Part shown: positions 16,924 to 26,199 of the stretch, in pieces
Numbering within the stretch: position 1 is the stretch's first letter
How the letters are laid out: every line of letters starts with the position of its first letter
From: Nannocystis exedens
GTDB lineage: Bacteria > Myxococcota_A > Polyangia > Polyangiales > Polyangiaceae
Assembly: GCA_945861885.1 (NCBI GenBank)
Contig: CAMAVR010000004.1
Span: forward strand, 1-64,000
Direction of reading: 5' to 3'
DNA length: 64,000 nucleotides
Position numbers and translations under genes: made by a program
Notes under the pieces: generated by a model
Databases searched by the model: none
What the model was told of the DNA's origin: nothing
The model's input: only the letters and a program-made list of their open reading frames with translations

Positions 16924-18243
16924 CTATTTTATTTCGGAAACTCGGCCCATAAACAGAACCAAGCCGGTCTTTGCTTCGCGTAAAAAGATAAAAAATGGGC
17001 GATTTACATTGAACTCAACCAAGTTCGCCGGTGGCACGGAAATGCTCTCATTGCTCCCGACACCGGTGGCGGCGGCCGCTTCGGTCCCCAACTCGTCGAC
17101 TTTGATCATCGCTTGGTGAAATGCGTTGTTCAGTGTCAGCGAATTCGGTGTAATCCCGCTGAAATCGGCAAAATCGCTGAAGGCCTCGCCCATCCCTAAG
17201 CTCGTAAGGGCGTCTTTGAGCGGCACGGAATCGCCTTGTACTTTAAACTTCGGAAGGCGCACCTGGACCGATACCGTCGATTCGGAAGTGCTCTTCGTAA
17301 TGGCGGCGATTCGCTCCGGGGTAAGCTCTGACTCAAATTGCGCCAACTTGCCGACAGCCGGGAGCGCGATGGCAAGCTCAAACGACCCGTCGGCGGCGCC
17401 ATTTAGCAAACCGTTGGTGTAGGGGAGACGCAGCGATTGAAATGAGTCGGTTTCGTAATACGAATCGAGAGTAAAGATCTCGCTCATCGTTTTAACCGTC
17501 GTCTTCGCGCCGTTCGCGCGAGTAAACGTCGCGTCGGACGTCTTCTCGCTGAGAAACGGCGTCATCCAGTTGGCGAGAAAATAAACGGCGTTGACAAGAA
17601 CGAGCCTTGTTGACCCGTCGATCGACCCGCTCGGCATGAGGTCCTCGATGTGATGCTCGGTCACGCCGCTGACCCAATTGTTGATCGTGCTTCGAGCCTG
17701 TTCAGACGAGCGGCGAAAATCAACCCGCTGCATCGGCGCTTTGTAGCTGCGATCTAGAAGGTTGGAGAACGCTTGCGTCGGCTGTAAGCTGTTGTCGCCG
17801 AAGAGACGGTTTGTGATGTTGAGGACGGGTCCTTTAGGCGCCTTTACCGGCGCAATGCTGGCGGTTAACTTGCTCAGCGCCGAGTGAAGCGATTCCGGCT
17901 TGGTGAGTCGAAGCGTTTTCGCGATTGCCGTCGCCGTCGAGCCGCGCGCGCCCGCGTACGTCATTGAAAGCGCCGCTGAGATGCTATGCGGCGAATAGAG
18001 AATATTCCCGTCTTTCGCGATCTTGCGAAGCTCCCCATACATATCGACGGCGAATGCCGTTTCGTCGGCGACCAGTTGACGCACATCGTCGGTCGATGCC
18101 TCCGCCGTCCCCGAGAGCACGCCTGTCGATTCTCTTGGAGATCCGATCGGCTTCTCGGAATCGCTGGCGCCGCAACCGACGGCTGCAATTGCGATCGCGA
18201 GTGTCGCGAGCGTCGATGTACTGACCTGGTGAATCGTTTTCAT
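16924..18243 (-). CDS. Serpin (serine protease inhibitor), lipoprotein
   Basis: This is a 439-residue protein. It has a signal segment with lipobox AAVGC, a short linker and a complete serpin fold. Typical serpin blocks include NILYSPHSISAALSMTYAGARG, INNWVSGVTEHHIEDL, VNAVYFLANW and the closing FNVNRPFFIFLREAKTGLVLFMGRV. The reactive-centre hinge GTEAAAATG is the small-residue type found in inhibitory serpins. Counting from the hinge puts P1 near Ile in the stretch NESISV, but this is approximate. It would act outside the cytoplasm by trapping serine or cysteine proteases. A GAGGAGA ribosome site precedes the ATG. Confidence 0.93.
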   Translation of the reverse strand: MKTIHQVSTSTLATLAIAIAAVGCGASDSEKPIGSPRESTGVLSGTAEASTDDVRQLVADETAFAVDMYGELRKIAKDGNILYSPHSISAALSMTYAGARGSTATAIAKTLRLTKPESLHSALSKLTASIAPVKAPKGPVLNITNRLFGDNSLQPTQAFSNLLDRSYKAPMQRVDFRRSSEQARSTINNWVSGVTEHHIEDLMPSGSIDGSTRLVLVNAVYFLANWMTPFLSEKTSDATFTRANGAKTTVKTMSEIFTLDSYYETDSFQSLRLPYTNGLLNGAADGSFELAIALPAVGKLAQFESELTPERIAAITKSTSESTVSVQVRLPKFKVQGDSVPLKDALTSLGMGEAFSDFADFSGITPNSLTLNNAFHQAMIKVDELGTEAAAATGVGSNESISVPPANLVEFNVNRPFFIFLREAKTGLVLFMGRVSEIK

Positions 18244-18417
18244 TGAAACCGGTCTCCTCAGAAGCGAAGGTGCTTCTTATCGGTCCCGGAAAGCAAAGAG
18301 CGAGCCACCACGCAATGGAGACGAAGCGCCGGAGAACAGGCCCCGCTTAACACGACCGTTCGTGACTGGTCCGCCGCGGCCGCCCCTCAGCCTGGCGCAG
18401 CTCGGCACAACTTGCCC
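18244..18417. other. Gap between cox operon and serpin gene
   Basis: These 174 bases hold the serpin ribosome binding site (near 18250) and whatever promoter it has. No strong hairpin with a T-run was found after coxD, so transcription could run on from the respiratory operon into the serpin gene. Confidence 0.4.
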
Positions 18418-18882
18418 CTACTCCTGCTTGTGCTCTCCGTGATCGTTCTTGGCGCCTGGAGGCCCACCGCCAACTTCATGCGGCGTTAGCCCGCCCGGAG
18501 CATACGCGCCGGTCGACGGCAGCACCGGAACGCCGTAGTCCTCATCGATTTCGCCGCGACGACCTACGTCGTCGTAGGTCAGCAAAAAGAACAGGGCGAG
18601 GAACAAGAATGACGCCAGAAAAATCAGCGTATGAAACACGCGATCATGCGTCAAATGCATGAAAAACGCGGCGACGAGCGACGCTTTTATCGTAGCAACC
18701 ACCATTGCTACGATAATATTCGCATCGCCGAAGTCGAAGTTTGACACCGCGACGGTGATAAACGTCAGCGCAATGAGCGCCGCAAAAATCGCGCAGTAGA
18801 AGGCGACGGGGGCCACATGCGCGTGAACGCGCCCAGCCTGATCCTTATGATGCCCCGCATGTGCGTGCTGTTTCGTGCTCAT
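18418..18882 (-). CDS. coxD: Cytochrome c oxidase subunit IV
   Basis: This is a 154-residue membrane protein with a His-rich N-terminus (HAHAGHH), three hydrophobic segments and a Gly/Pro-rich tail. One segment contains the FFMHLTHDR motif of the prokaryotic subunit IV family (COX4_pro). The ATG at 18882 is preferred over the longer frame, which would start inside coxC. It is the last gene of the respiratory operon and lies 4 bases after coxC. The subunit stabilises the oxidase and is not catalytic. Confidence 0.88.
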   Translation of the reverse strand: MSTKQHAHAGHHKDQAGRVHAHVAPVAFYCAIFAALIALTFITVAVSNFDFGDANIIVAMVVATIKASLVAAFFMHLTHDRVFHTLIFLASFLFLALFFLLTYDDVGRRGEIDEDYGVPVLPSTGAYAPGGLTPHEVGGGPPGAKNDHGEHKQE

Positions 18883-18886
18883 GACG

Positions 18887-19606
18887 CTATCCAATGAGGT
18901 AGAGAAGCGGAAATAGATAAATCCAAACCAAGTCGACCAAGTGCCAATAAAGCGCCCCAAGATCGACCGCGGTGAAATACTCTTTCGAAAAATCGCCCCG
19001 AATATTTCGCCACAGCACCCACCCCAAAATCGACATACCGATTAGCACGTGCAGCCCGTGCAGCCCGGTCATCATGAAATATAGCCCGAAAAACACGTTC
19101 GCTCGGGCCGGGAGCGGCGCCTCCCAGTGGGCGATTTGATTCAGATCGAAATTCGGATGCCCGAAATAGCGGCCTGGCAAAAACCCTTCGTGAATTTTGT
19201 GCGTGTATTCAAAATACTTAACAACAAGAAACACGCAGGCACACACCAACGTAATAACCAAATACGCCGACGTGAGGTTTTTCTTGCCGACCTGCGCCGA
19301 ACGAACTGCGAGCGCCGCGGTTAAGCTGCTAAAAAGCAGCACGACAGTATTGAGCGCCCCCATCGTTTTGTTGAGCTCATGATGCGCTGCAACGAAGACC
19401 GAAGGCTCTTCGCCCCGAAACAGCCCATATGCGACGAATAGCCCGCCGAACATGAGAATTTCGGTCGCGATAAAGACCCACATCCCGAGCTTTGCCGCAT
19501 CGAACTGCTGCACCGGGGTATCGAAGTGGTGCGCGACGAACGACGGATGATCTGCATGCGCATCGTGCGCTTCAGACAATTTTGCCGCTTTTGAACTGTT
19601 CGTCAT
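18887..19606 (-). CDS. coxC: Cytochrome c oxidase subunit III
   Basis: This is a protein of about 239 residues with seven predicted membrane helices and the subunit III hallmarks (KLGMWVFIATEILMFGGLF, GLHGLHVLIGM, YWHLVDLVWIYLFPLLYL). The ATG at 19606 has a GAAGG ribosome site 7 bases ahead. A GTG two codons earlier is also open. The subunit belongs to the caa3-type oxidase encoded by the adjacent coxB and coxA. Confidence 0.93.
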   Translation of the reverse strand: MTNSSKAAKLSEAHDAHADHPSFVAHHFDTPVQQFDAAKLGMWVFIATEILMFGGLFVAYGLFRGEEPSVFVAAHHELNKTMGALNTVVLLFSSLTAALAVRSAQVGKKNLTSAYLVITLVCACVFLVVKYFEYTHKIHEGFLPGRYFGHPNFDLNQIAHWEAPLPARANVFFGLYFMMTGLHGLHVLIGMSILGWVLWRNIRGDFSKEYFTAVDLGALYWHLVDLVWIYLFPLLYLIG

Positions 19607-19653
19607 CGCCACACCTTCAGAGTCGTTCGTTCAAACTTACTGCGCCGCATACT

Positions 19654-21339
19654 TTATCCCCCACGCTGAGTTGGAAACCCGTCGTACAGCTCCGCTTTCG
19701 TCGCGAGATGATAGTCGTACGGACCGCGCGTGATGATCGGCGTCTCGGCGAAATTCTGCGCAATCGGTGGCGACTCGGTCTGCCATTCGAGCGCGGCTGA
19801 ACCCCACGGATTTGGTGGCGCCGCTTTCCCTTTGAAAAGCGAAACAATGAGCACGCCTACGGTGATCATCACGCCGAGCCCGATGATCCACGACCCGACC
19901 GTCGACACGCGATGAAGCAGCTCGAATTGCGGCAAATAGTCGTAATACCGCCGCGGCATCCCCCGTGAGCCCATAATGAACTGCGAGAGGAACGTCACGT
20001 TGAAACCTACAAAGATTAGCCCGGCGCTGATCGACGCCCACTTCACATTGTAAAGCTTCCCGAGCATCTTCGGCCACCAGTAGAGGACCCCACCGAAGAA
20101 GCCCATCACGGTGCCGCCCATCATCACGTAATGGAAGTGGGCAACGACGAAGTACGTATCGTGAAGATGGATATCGACCGACAATGTCCCCAAAAACAGA
20201 CCGGTGAGACCACCGATTGTGAAGAGGAACAAAAACGCGAGCGCGTAGAGCATCGGCGGCGCGAGCGAGATCGACCCTTTGTAAAGAGTCGCCGTCCAGT
20301 TAAAGACTTTTACGCCTGACGGAATCGCCACCAAAAATGTGAGCGCCGAAAAAAGCATCGTCGCAAACTCCGACATGCCGGCGACAAACATATGGTGCGC
20401 CCAGACGAGAAAGCCGAGCAGCGCAAGCGCGAGCGAGCTCATCGCAACGGCGAAGTAGCCAAAAATCGCACGACGCGAGAACGTCGCGATAATCTCGCTG
20501 ATAACCCCCATCCCGGGCACAATCATGATGTAAACGGCCGGGTGCGAATAAAACCAGAAAAAGTGCTGGAAAAGGACCGGATCGCCCCCCAATCGAGGGT
20601 CAAAAATCCCCAGGCCGAAGATTCTTTCAAAAACTAGCAGCAGCAGCGTGATCGCGAGAACGGGCGTCGCCAGCACCTGAATAATGCTTGTCGCGTATGT
20701 CGCCCAGACGAACAGCGGCAGCCGCTTCCAGGTGAGGCCGGGAGCGCGCAACGTGTGAATCGTGACGATAAAATTGAGGCCGGTCAGAATCGATGAAAAA
20801 CCGAGAATAAACGCGCCCAGTACCAGCGAAATGACCGCGGTTTGAGCCTGCGGGTTCGTAAGACTGTACGGCGTGTAGAATGTCCACCCGGTGTCGACTG
20901 CGCCGTAGACGATGCTAATCAACGCAAAAATTGCCCCAACGCAATAGACCCAAAAGCTGAGCAGATTGAGCTTGGGGAACGCGACGTCTTTTGCGCCGAG
21001 CTGCATCGGCAAGATAAAGTTCGCCAGCGATCCTGGTATGGCCGGAATGATAAACAAGAACACCATGATCAGGCCGTGAAGCGTGAACATCTTGTTGTAC
21101 ATTTCGGGGCCCATAATCGTGCGCCCCATGCTCATCAGTTCGAGGCGAACCAGAAGCGCGAACACACCGCCGGCGAGAAACGCTAGCGAAACCGCCGCTA
21201 AGTACATCATCCCGATGCGCTTATGATCGAGCGTAAATACCCACGAACGCCAGCCCGACGCTGCCTTCAGATAATTCGCATTCAGATCGACACCGTGGCC
21301 GTCATGGCCGCCCGAAGTCGCAATGTTGCTTGCCGTCAT
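19654..21339 (-). CDS. coxA: Cytochrome c oxidase subunit I (A2-type)
   Basis: This 561-residue subunit has twelve membrane helices and binds heme a, heme a3 and CuB. Visible ligands and motifs include [12 protein letters not shown], the active-site helix [20 protein letters not shown] with the cross-linking His-Tyr pair, [10 protein letters not shown] (CuB histidines), and [17 protein letters not shown]. The helix VI glutamate of A1 oxidases (HPEVY) is replaced. YSHPAVY is the Tyr-Ser signature of A2-type heme-copper oxidases, as known from Rhodothermus-type caa3 enzymes. The protein reduces oxygen to water and pumps protons. Confidence 0.95.
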   Translation of the reverse strand: MTASNIATSGGHDGHGVDLNANYLKAASGWRSWVFTLDHKRIGMMYLAAVSLAFLAGGVFALLVRLELMSMGRTIMGPEMYNKMFTLHGLIMVFLFIIPAIPGSLANFILPMQLGAKDVAFPKLNLLSFWVYCVGAIFALISIVYGAVDTGWTFYTPYSLTNPQAQTAVISLVLGAFILGFSSILTGLNFIVTIHTLRAPGLTWKRLPLFVWATYATSIIQVLATPVLAITLLLLVFERIFGLGIFDPRLGGDPVLFQHFFWFYSHPAVYIMIVPGMGVISEIIATFSRRAIFGYFAVAMSSLALALLGFLVWAHHMFVAGMSEFATMLFSALTFLVAIPSGVKVFNWTATLYKGSISLAPPMLYALAFLFLFTIGGLTGLFLGTLSVDIHLHDTYFVVAHFHYVMMGGTVMGFFGGVLYWWPKMLGKLYNVKWASISAGLIFVGFNVTFLSQFIMGSRGMPRRYYDYLPQFELLHRVSTVGSWIIGLGVMITVGVLIVSLFKGKAAPPNPWGSAALEWQTESPPIAQNFAETPIITRGPYDYHLATKAELYDGFPTQRGG

Positions 21340-21369
21340 GGCTAAAAAAACCTCCGAAACGTGGCGTCG

Positions 21370-22302
21370 CTACTTTACCGTCTGAATAAACTTGATGAGC
21401 GCATCGATCTCTTTGTCGCCCAGTGTCCCTTTGAAAGTTGGCATCACGGGCGGGTAGCCGGCGACCACTTTCGCGAGAGGGTCCAAAATCGATTCGCGAA
21501 CGTAGTTTTCGTCAACTTTGACGATTTCACCATTCGTCATAGTTACCATTTCGCCCCACACGTGTTTAAACGTTGGACCGATGACTTTTGAGCCGTCGAG
21601 CGAATGGCATGATTTACACTTTTCACCGTAAATCTTCTTCCCCCAGTCTTCTGTCGACATCCCGGATGGGGGGCCACTCGACTCTTCCAGGAATTTCTGA
21701 AATTCGTCGTCAGTGACGATGAAAACTTTTCGCATCATCGCCGAGTGATCTTTTCCGCAATATTCGGCGCAAAATAGATCGGTCTCGCCGGTCGACGTCG
21801 CTTCAAACCAGACCGTGGTGTACATCCCCGGCACGACGTCTTTCTTGATACGAAACGCCGGCACAAAGAGCGAATGGATCACGTCATTCGACGACATGAT
21901 CAGCTTTACTGGCTTGTTGACCGGCACTTTCAAATCGTTTGAGTGGGCGCCATTTGGATATTCAAAATCCCACCCCCACTGCCACGCTCGCACGCGGACT
22001 TCGAGCGCGTTTCCTGGTGCGATCGCCATATCTAAATAGCCGCGAAACCCTACGTGAAACATCACCGCGAGAATGATGATCGGGGCGATTGTCCAGCTCG
22101 CCTCCAAAATCGCGTTGTGGCCGGTTGGCTCTGCATCAACGCCCGGACGGCGCCTGTATTTCCACACGAAATACGCTGCAGCCCCGATGATTCCCACGAA
22201 GAGGAGAACGCTGAGCCAATAAATGAAATAATACGTCTCGTCGTACCTTGCAGCGAAGGTCGACATGGCGGGCGGGAGCTGGAAAGTCGGCTCTTGTGTC
22301 AT
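21370..22302 (-). CDS. coxB: Cytochrome c oxidase subunit II with fused cytochrome c domain
   Basis: This is a 310-residue subunit with two N-terminal membrane helices, a cupredoxin domain carrying the dinuclear CuA site (CAEYCGKDHSAMM supplies Cys, Cys, His and Met), and a C-terminal cytochrome c domain with CKSCH and a later Met ligand region (PPVMPTF). The fused heme marks the enzyme as caa3-type, which can take electrons directly from alternative complex III. The start overlaps the stop of the SCO gene as ATGA. Confidence 0.95.
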   Translation of the reverse strand: MTQEPTFQLPPAMSTFAARYDETYYFIYWLSVLLFVGIIGAAAYFVWKYRRRPGVDAEPTGHNAILEASWTIAPIIILAVMFHVGFRGYLDMAIAPGNALEVRVRAWQWGWDFEYPNGAHSNDLKVPVNKPVKLIMSSNDVIHSLFVPAFRIKKDVVPGMYTTVWFEATSTGETDLFCAEYCGKDHSAMMRKVFIVTDDEFQKFLEESSGPPSGMSTEDWGKKIYGEKCKSCHSLDGSKVIGPTFKHVWGEMVTMTNGEIVKVDENYVRESILDPLAKVVAGYPPVMPTFKGTLGDKEIDALIKFIQTVK

Positions 22303-23201
22303 GGCAATCCGGACGTATGTTCTGCTTTTCGCGATAAGTTGAGCGGAGATGTCACTGCTGGCGAGAATTTATTCATAATGAAAGCGCGGCGTTCGCGAAG
22401 CCACATGAGCCCGAGCACGGCGCCTAGAAAGGCCAGCGTGATCGCCCCGCCTAGGCGCATGACGTTCATTGCGACGACCGCATAACGCTTCCCCTGCGGA
22501 TCATAATGAAAACAATAGATAAGGGCTCGCTCGATCGTTGATATCGAGCGCCCCTCCGACGCTTCTAAAAGACCGAGACGAATATCGGACGATGGGAACT
22601 CTATGCCGTACAAATATCGAGCTACTTTTGCTTGGTTTGTTAGCAGAACAATCTCGGCGCCGTGGGCGTACTGCTTTTGCCGCGGGTCATAACGGTATTT
22701 AAAACCGACCGCGTCGGCCACGCGAGCGACCTGCCTCTCATCGCCGACCAAAAAGTGCCACCCCGCCGCCGACTCCGGCCGCTTGTACGAACCGAGAATC
22801 TGCTCTCGCTTTTTCTCGGCAATTTCAGGCGTATCGTTCGGGTCGATGCTGATGGCGACGACGTCGTACTGATTGCCGACCGTCCACGGGACGCCTACCA
22901 GCGACTTTGTCATCCCGTCGAGCACGAGGCTGCAGAGCATCGGGCACGAGTGGTACATGAACACGAGAACCGCTGGACGCGTGCCGTTCAGCACGTTTGA
23001 TAGGCGTACGTTCGCGCCGGTATGATCTCGAAACGTTGCATCAAGCGGCAATTGCGCGCCAAGATGCTCTGTCGTCTCTAGCCCCTCAAGCTCCGGCACC
23101 GGGGCATTTACTTGAGCCATCGACAAACCGGCGACCAGTTGAATCACGAAAAATAGCGCGATCACTGGCAGACGCATCGATCTGTGGTCGACTTTTATCA
23201 C
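22299..23201 (-). CDS. SCO1/SenC-family copper chaperone
   Basis: This protein of about 300 residues has a signal-anchor, a thioredoxin-fold SCO domain with the copper-binding CPMLC motif and a conserved distal His region (YAHGAEIVLL), then a C-terminal membrane helix. SCO proteins deliver copper to CuA of subunit II, which fits its place directly before coxB. A GTG at 23201 is chosen because it forms a GTGA overlap with the upstream gene and has GGAAG 11 bases ahead. An ATG at 23177 is the alternative. Confidence 0.88.
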   Translation of the reverse strand: MIKVDHRSMRLPVIALFFVIQLVAGLSMAQVNAPVPELEGLETTEHLGAQLPLDATFRDHTGANVRLSNVLNGTRPAVLVFMYHSCPMLCSLVLDGMTKSLVGVPWTVGNQYDVVAISIDPNDTPEIAEKKREQILGSYKRPESAAGWHFLVGDERQVARVADAVGFKYRYDPRQKQYAHGAEIVLLTNQAKVARYLYGIEFPSSDIRLGLLEASEGRSISTIERALIYCFHYDPQGKRYAVVAMNVMRLGGAITLAFLGAVLGLMWLRERRAFIMNKFSPAVTSPLNLSRKAEHTSGLP

Positions 23202-23575
23202 GGCTTTGCTGCTTCCGCCGGGTTCGCCGCTGGGGCAACGCTTTGCGGCCGTTGCGTCCACCCGATGAGCGGCGCGTTGTCGTCTGACTGCTTCGGCTCG
23301 ACCGTTTCGCCGAGACCGCCACGCCCGCGCGCCACGTAAATCTCAATCGCCTTCGCAAGCGGAACTGGCGCGTCGGCAAAATTCTTGGCGACCTGGAGAC
23401 GAAGCTTGTCGAGCTGCAGCGTCGGCGCTTCGAGCACTTTCTCGCGAAGCTCGCCGCCCATCTGCTGGTTAAAATACGAGAACAGCGTGCCGCGCATGAC
23501 GACCAGCGTCGCGATAGACACCACCGCGATGATGATAATGGCTTTATTTTTTGGTTGTGATCCGTCGGTCGCCAT
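23198..23575 (-). CDS. Small single-pass membrane protein in the oxidase operon
   Basis: This is a 125-residue protein with a short cytoplasmic N-terminus, one membrane helix (IIIIAVVSIATLVVM) and an exported part ending in a Pro/Ala-rich tail. No family is recognised and no metal or heme motif is present. It is tightly packed between actF and the SCO gene, 9 bases from the former and overlapping the latter. An accessory or assembly role in the alternative complex III/caa3 assembly is a reasonable inference. Confidence 0.7.
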   Translation of the reverse strand: MATDGSQPKNKAIIIIAVVSIATLVVMRGTLFSYFNQQMGGELREKVLEAPTLQLDKLRLQVAKNFADAPVPLAKAIEIYVARGRGGLGETVEPKQSDDNAPLIGWTQRPQSVAPAANPAEAAKP

Positions 23576-23584
23576 CGGCTCCTC

Positions 23585-24988
23585 TTATGCGTTCTGAAAA
23601 TGTTCAGCCCGTTCGAGACGGGGATCACCGACCGGAATGAGCGAATGGGCCGTCATGTTGCGCAAAACGACCGCCAGATAGAGCCCCCCTACAGTTAGCA
23701 AACAGGCAAGGTCGAGCCAGTTCGGTGCAAATGCCCCCGACGCGTAGTTCGGCATGACGACCCAGTACATTTCAACAACATGCATAACCACGATTATGGC
23801 TGCGCCAATGGCGAGAAGCACCGTATGCCGCTTTACGTTGCGCGATAAAAGCACAAGAAACGGAATCACGAACTTCACGAAAAACAGCGCCAAACTAATC
23901 ACTTTCCATGCCCCGCCATGAACTGGCCAGCGGCGGTGGTAGTACGTTAGCTCTTCTGGAATATTTGAATACCAGACGAGAAAGAACTGCGAAAACGTGA
24001 TGTAGGCCCAGAAGATCAGAAACCCGAACGTCAACTTCCCCAAATCGTGAAAGTGTTCGGCGGTGATCGCATTGCCCATCAGCCCCGAGCGCCGGAACGC
24101 TAGCGCGACGAGGGTGAGCAGCGCGAACATCGCCACAACACCGGCGGCAAACGCATAAACGCCGTACATCGTTGAGTACCAGAGCGGTTCGAGCGCCATT
24201 GTCCAGTCGATCGCCGCGAACGTCAGCGTGAGACCGAACAGAATTGTTGCCACTGGGGCCAATCGCTGCGCTTTGACCGTATTTTCAAGCTTCTTTGTCT
24301 TATCCTGCTCGGTCGAAAGACGGAACAGCGTGATCGATATCCAGCACCAGAAGGCAAAGTACGCGACCGCGCGAGTGTAGAAAAAACCTCGATTCAGGTA
24401 GCCTAGTTTGCCGTGCAAAATCTCGGCATGCTCTGCGTGCTCAGCCTGTTCGAGCTCTTCGGCGAACGCTTTCGAACCGCCGCCGTGCCGCATAGCCGGT
24501 ACGGCTGGCTGACTTGGAGGGGCGGGTGGAGCGGCGTTGGCGTCGCGAACTAGAAAGTCGAGCGCAGAGTGATGCTCTTCGGCCGGCGCCGACTCACCAT
24601 GCTCAGCGCCGCGGTGACTCATCCACGGAAACAGCGACGCCGTGCTTAGCAAAAGGGGGATCGCAAGAACCGGAAAGATCACGAGCCCGCTCATAAAAAA
24701 TTCGGCGAGGCGCCGAACCGTCACGCTCCAACCGGCCCCCGTCAAATGCTGAATCAGCACGAAAAACAGAAAACCGAGCGCCAGCGTGAGAACCGCAAAA
24801 AATGCGAAAAGATACGAATAGGCGAAACGGTCGTGCGCGCGAACAAACCCGAACGCAGCCCCCACCGCACCGAGCAGACCGATACCGCCGGCCACTTTCC
24901 AAGCGCTCGCGAGCGCACTTGACGGGTCGACCCGATAAATGCGGCGACCAACATTGCTCCCGCCCGACATCTGGTTCGTGGTGCTCAC
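23585..24988 (-). CDS. actF: Alternative complex III subunit ActF
   Basis: This 467-residue integral membrane protein with about ten helices resembles the ActC/ActF (NrfD-like) family. It includes AIDWTMALEPLWYSTMYGVY and TFGFLIFWAYITFSQFFLVWYSNIPEE, which are characteristic of ActF. A His-rich cytoplasmic loop (residues 120-200, many Glu and His) interrupts the helices. The GTG start follows the stop of actE with no gap. ActF is a quinol-side membrane subunit with a possible proton-path role. Confidence 0.9.
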   Translation of the reverse strand: MSTTNQMSGGSNVGRRIYRVDPSSALASAWKVAGGIGLLGAVGAAFGFVRAHDRFAYSYLFAFFAVLTLALGFLFFVLIQHLTGAGWSVTVRRLAEFFMSGLVIFPVLAIPLLLSTASLFPWMSHRGAEHGESAPAEEHHSALDFLVRDANAAPPAPPSQPAVPAMRHGGGSKAFAEELEQAEHAEHAEILHGKLGYLNRGFFYTRAVAYFAFWCWISITLFRLSTEQDKTKKLENTVKAQRLAPVATILFGLTLTFAAIDWTMALEPLWYSTMYGVYAFAAGVVAMFALLTLVALAFRRSGLMGNAITAEHFHDLGKLTFGFLIFWAYITFSQFFLVWYSNIPEELTYYHRRWPVHGGAWKVISLALFFVKFVIPFLVLLSRNVKRHTVLLAIGAAIIVVMHVVEMYWVVMPNYASGAFAPNWLDLACLLTVGGLYLAVVLRNMTAHSLIPVGDPRLERAEHFQNA

Positions 24989-25618
24989 TTACTTTTGCTC
25001 CCCGGAAATACCCGTCAGTTGTAGAGCTCGAACATAGGAAACAATCGCCCATCGATCGGCGATCGGGATCTGCGCCGAGTAGGCCGCCATATTCCGAACG
25101 CCGTTCGTAATCGTTGCGAAGAGCTGCCCGTCGGGAATATGGCGCAGACGATCTTCGTGAAAACTTGGCGGCTTTTGGAGACCGCGTTTCACGACCATCC
25201 CGTTCCCCGTCCCCGAGAGATCGTGGCACGGCGCGCAGAAAATTTTGAACCGTTCGCCGCCGCGAGCGAGCATCTCAGCTGTACCGCCGAGCTGATCAAC
25301 CATGCGTGACGGTATCATCAGCGAGTAGCCTTCGCTCGTTCGACCGGTCGCGATTTCAGCGTTGTCCTGATACCCCTCGCGCGACATCGTCCCTTCGACA
25401 GGCAGGCGCATCGACCGCTGGTCGGGGAAGTAGTCGCTCGTCGACTGCGGATTGTACCGCGCGACGCGCCACATATTCCGAATCGGCAAAATTGGCGGAT
25501 CGGCCGAAATCTCACCGCGACAGCCGACAATAGCCCCTCCGCCGACAGCGGCTACGAGCGCGACGACAAGCGGCGCCATCACCATGCGCAAGCGCTTTTC
25601 AGACGCTAATGAGAGCAC
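24989..25618 (-). CDS. actE: Alternative complex III mono-heme cytochrome c ActE
   Basis: This is a 209-residue lipoprotein (lipobox GAIVGC) with one c-type heme site, CAPCH, near residue 123, inside a cytochrome c fold that includes GTGNGMVVKRG and ends with WAIVSYVRALQ. It probably passes electrons from ActA/ActB to the oxidase. It starts at a GTG overlapping actD by 13 bases. Confidence 0.9.
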   Translation of the reverse strand: MLSLASEKRLRMVMAPLVVALVAAVGGGAIVGCRGEISADPPILPIRNMWRVARYNPQSTSDYFPDQRSMRLPVEGTMSREGYQDNAEIATGRTSEGYSLMIPSRMVDQLGGTAEMLARGGERFKIFCAPCHDLSGTGNGMVVKRGLQKPPSFHEDRLRHIPDGQLFATITNGVRNMAAYSAQIPIADRWAIVSYVRALQLTGISGEQK

Positions 25619-26199
25619 GAGTGCGCCTCCTTCTCTTCAATCAGCTCGACCGCCGACGGGTGCGTCGACTCCAAAAGATTGCGCGTCGACTCCAAATTGA
25701 ACTTCGGATCGCACGCTTCGATCGACACAAAAAACTTATCGTCCGACGCCGCTCGAAATCGATCCGACTCAAAAATCGGATGATTGTGACGCGGAAGGCG
25801 ATTTAGATGAAGCATCCCAAAAACAGCCCCAAATGCCGAGAAAAGCACGGTTAATTCGAAATAGACAGGGACAGCCGCAGGCAGCGCACCAGGCGGCTTC
25901 CCGCCGACAACGATCGGGTAATTGAACTCGTTCATGTAGAGATACATGCTGAGGCCCGTCGCTAGCCCGAGCACCCCCATCACCAACACGATCCACCCGA
26001 TGCGTGAGTCTTTCAGCCCCATCGCTGAATCCATCCCGTGGATCGGAAAGGGCGTATGCGTATCCCAATGCGAATAGCCGGCGTCGCGCACTTTTTCCGC
26101 GGCGTGAACGACGTGCGACGTCGTGGAGTACTCCGCTAGAAGAAGCACCGGCTGGCGAGTGGCCGGCCGTTCGCTGCGAGGGTGCATCGAAGAGCTCAT
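25606..26199 (-). CDS. actD: Alternative complex III subunit ActD (DUF3341)
   Basis: This 197-residue protein has two membrane helices ([22 protein letters not shown] and a second near residue 115) after a soluble N-terminus with the family stretch [20 protein letters not shown]. This matches the DUF3341 family that forms the ActD subunit. The start overlaps the actC stop as ATGA. Confidence 0.92.
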   Translation of the reverse strand: MSSSMHPRSERPATRQPVLLLAEYSTTSHVVHAAEKVRDAGYSHWDTHTPFPIHGMDSAMGLKDSRIGWIVLVMGVLGLATGLSMYLYMNEFNYPIVVGGKPPGALPAAVPVYFELTVLFSAFGAVFGMLHLNRLPRHNHPIFESDRFRAASDDKFFVSIEACDPKFNLESTRNLLESTHPSAVELIEEKEAHSCSH

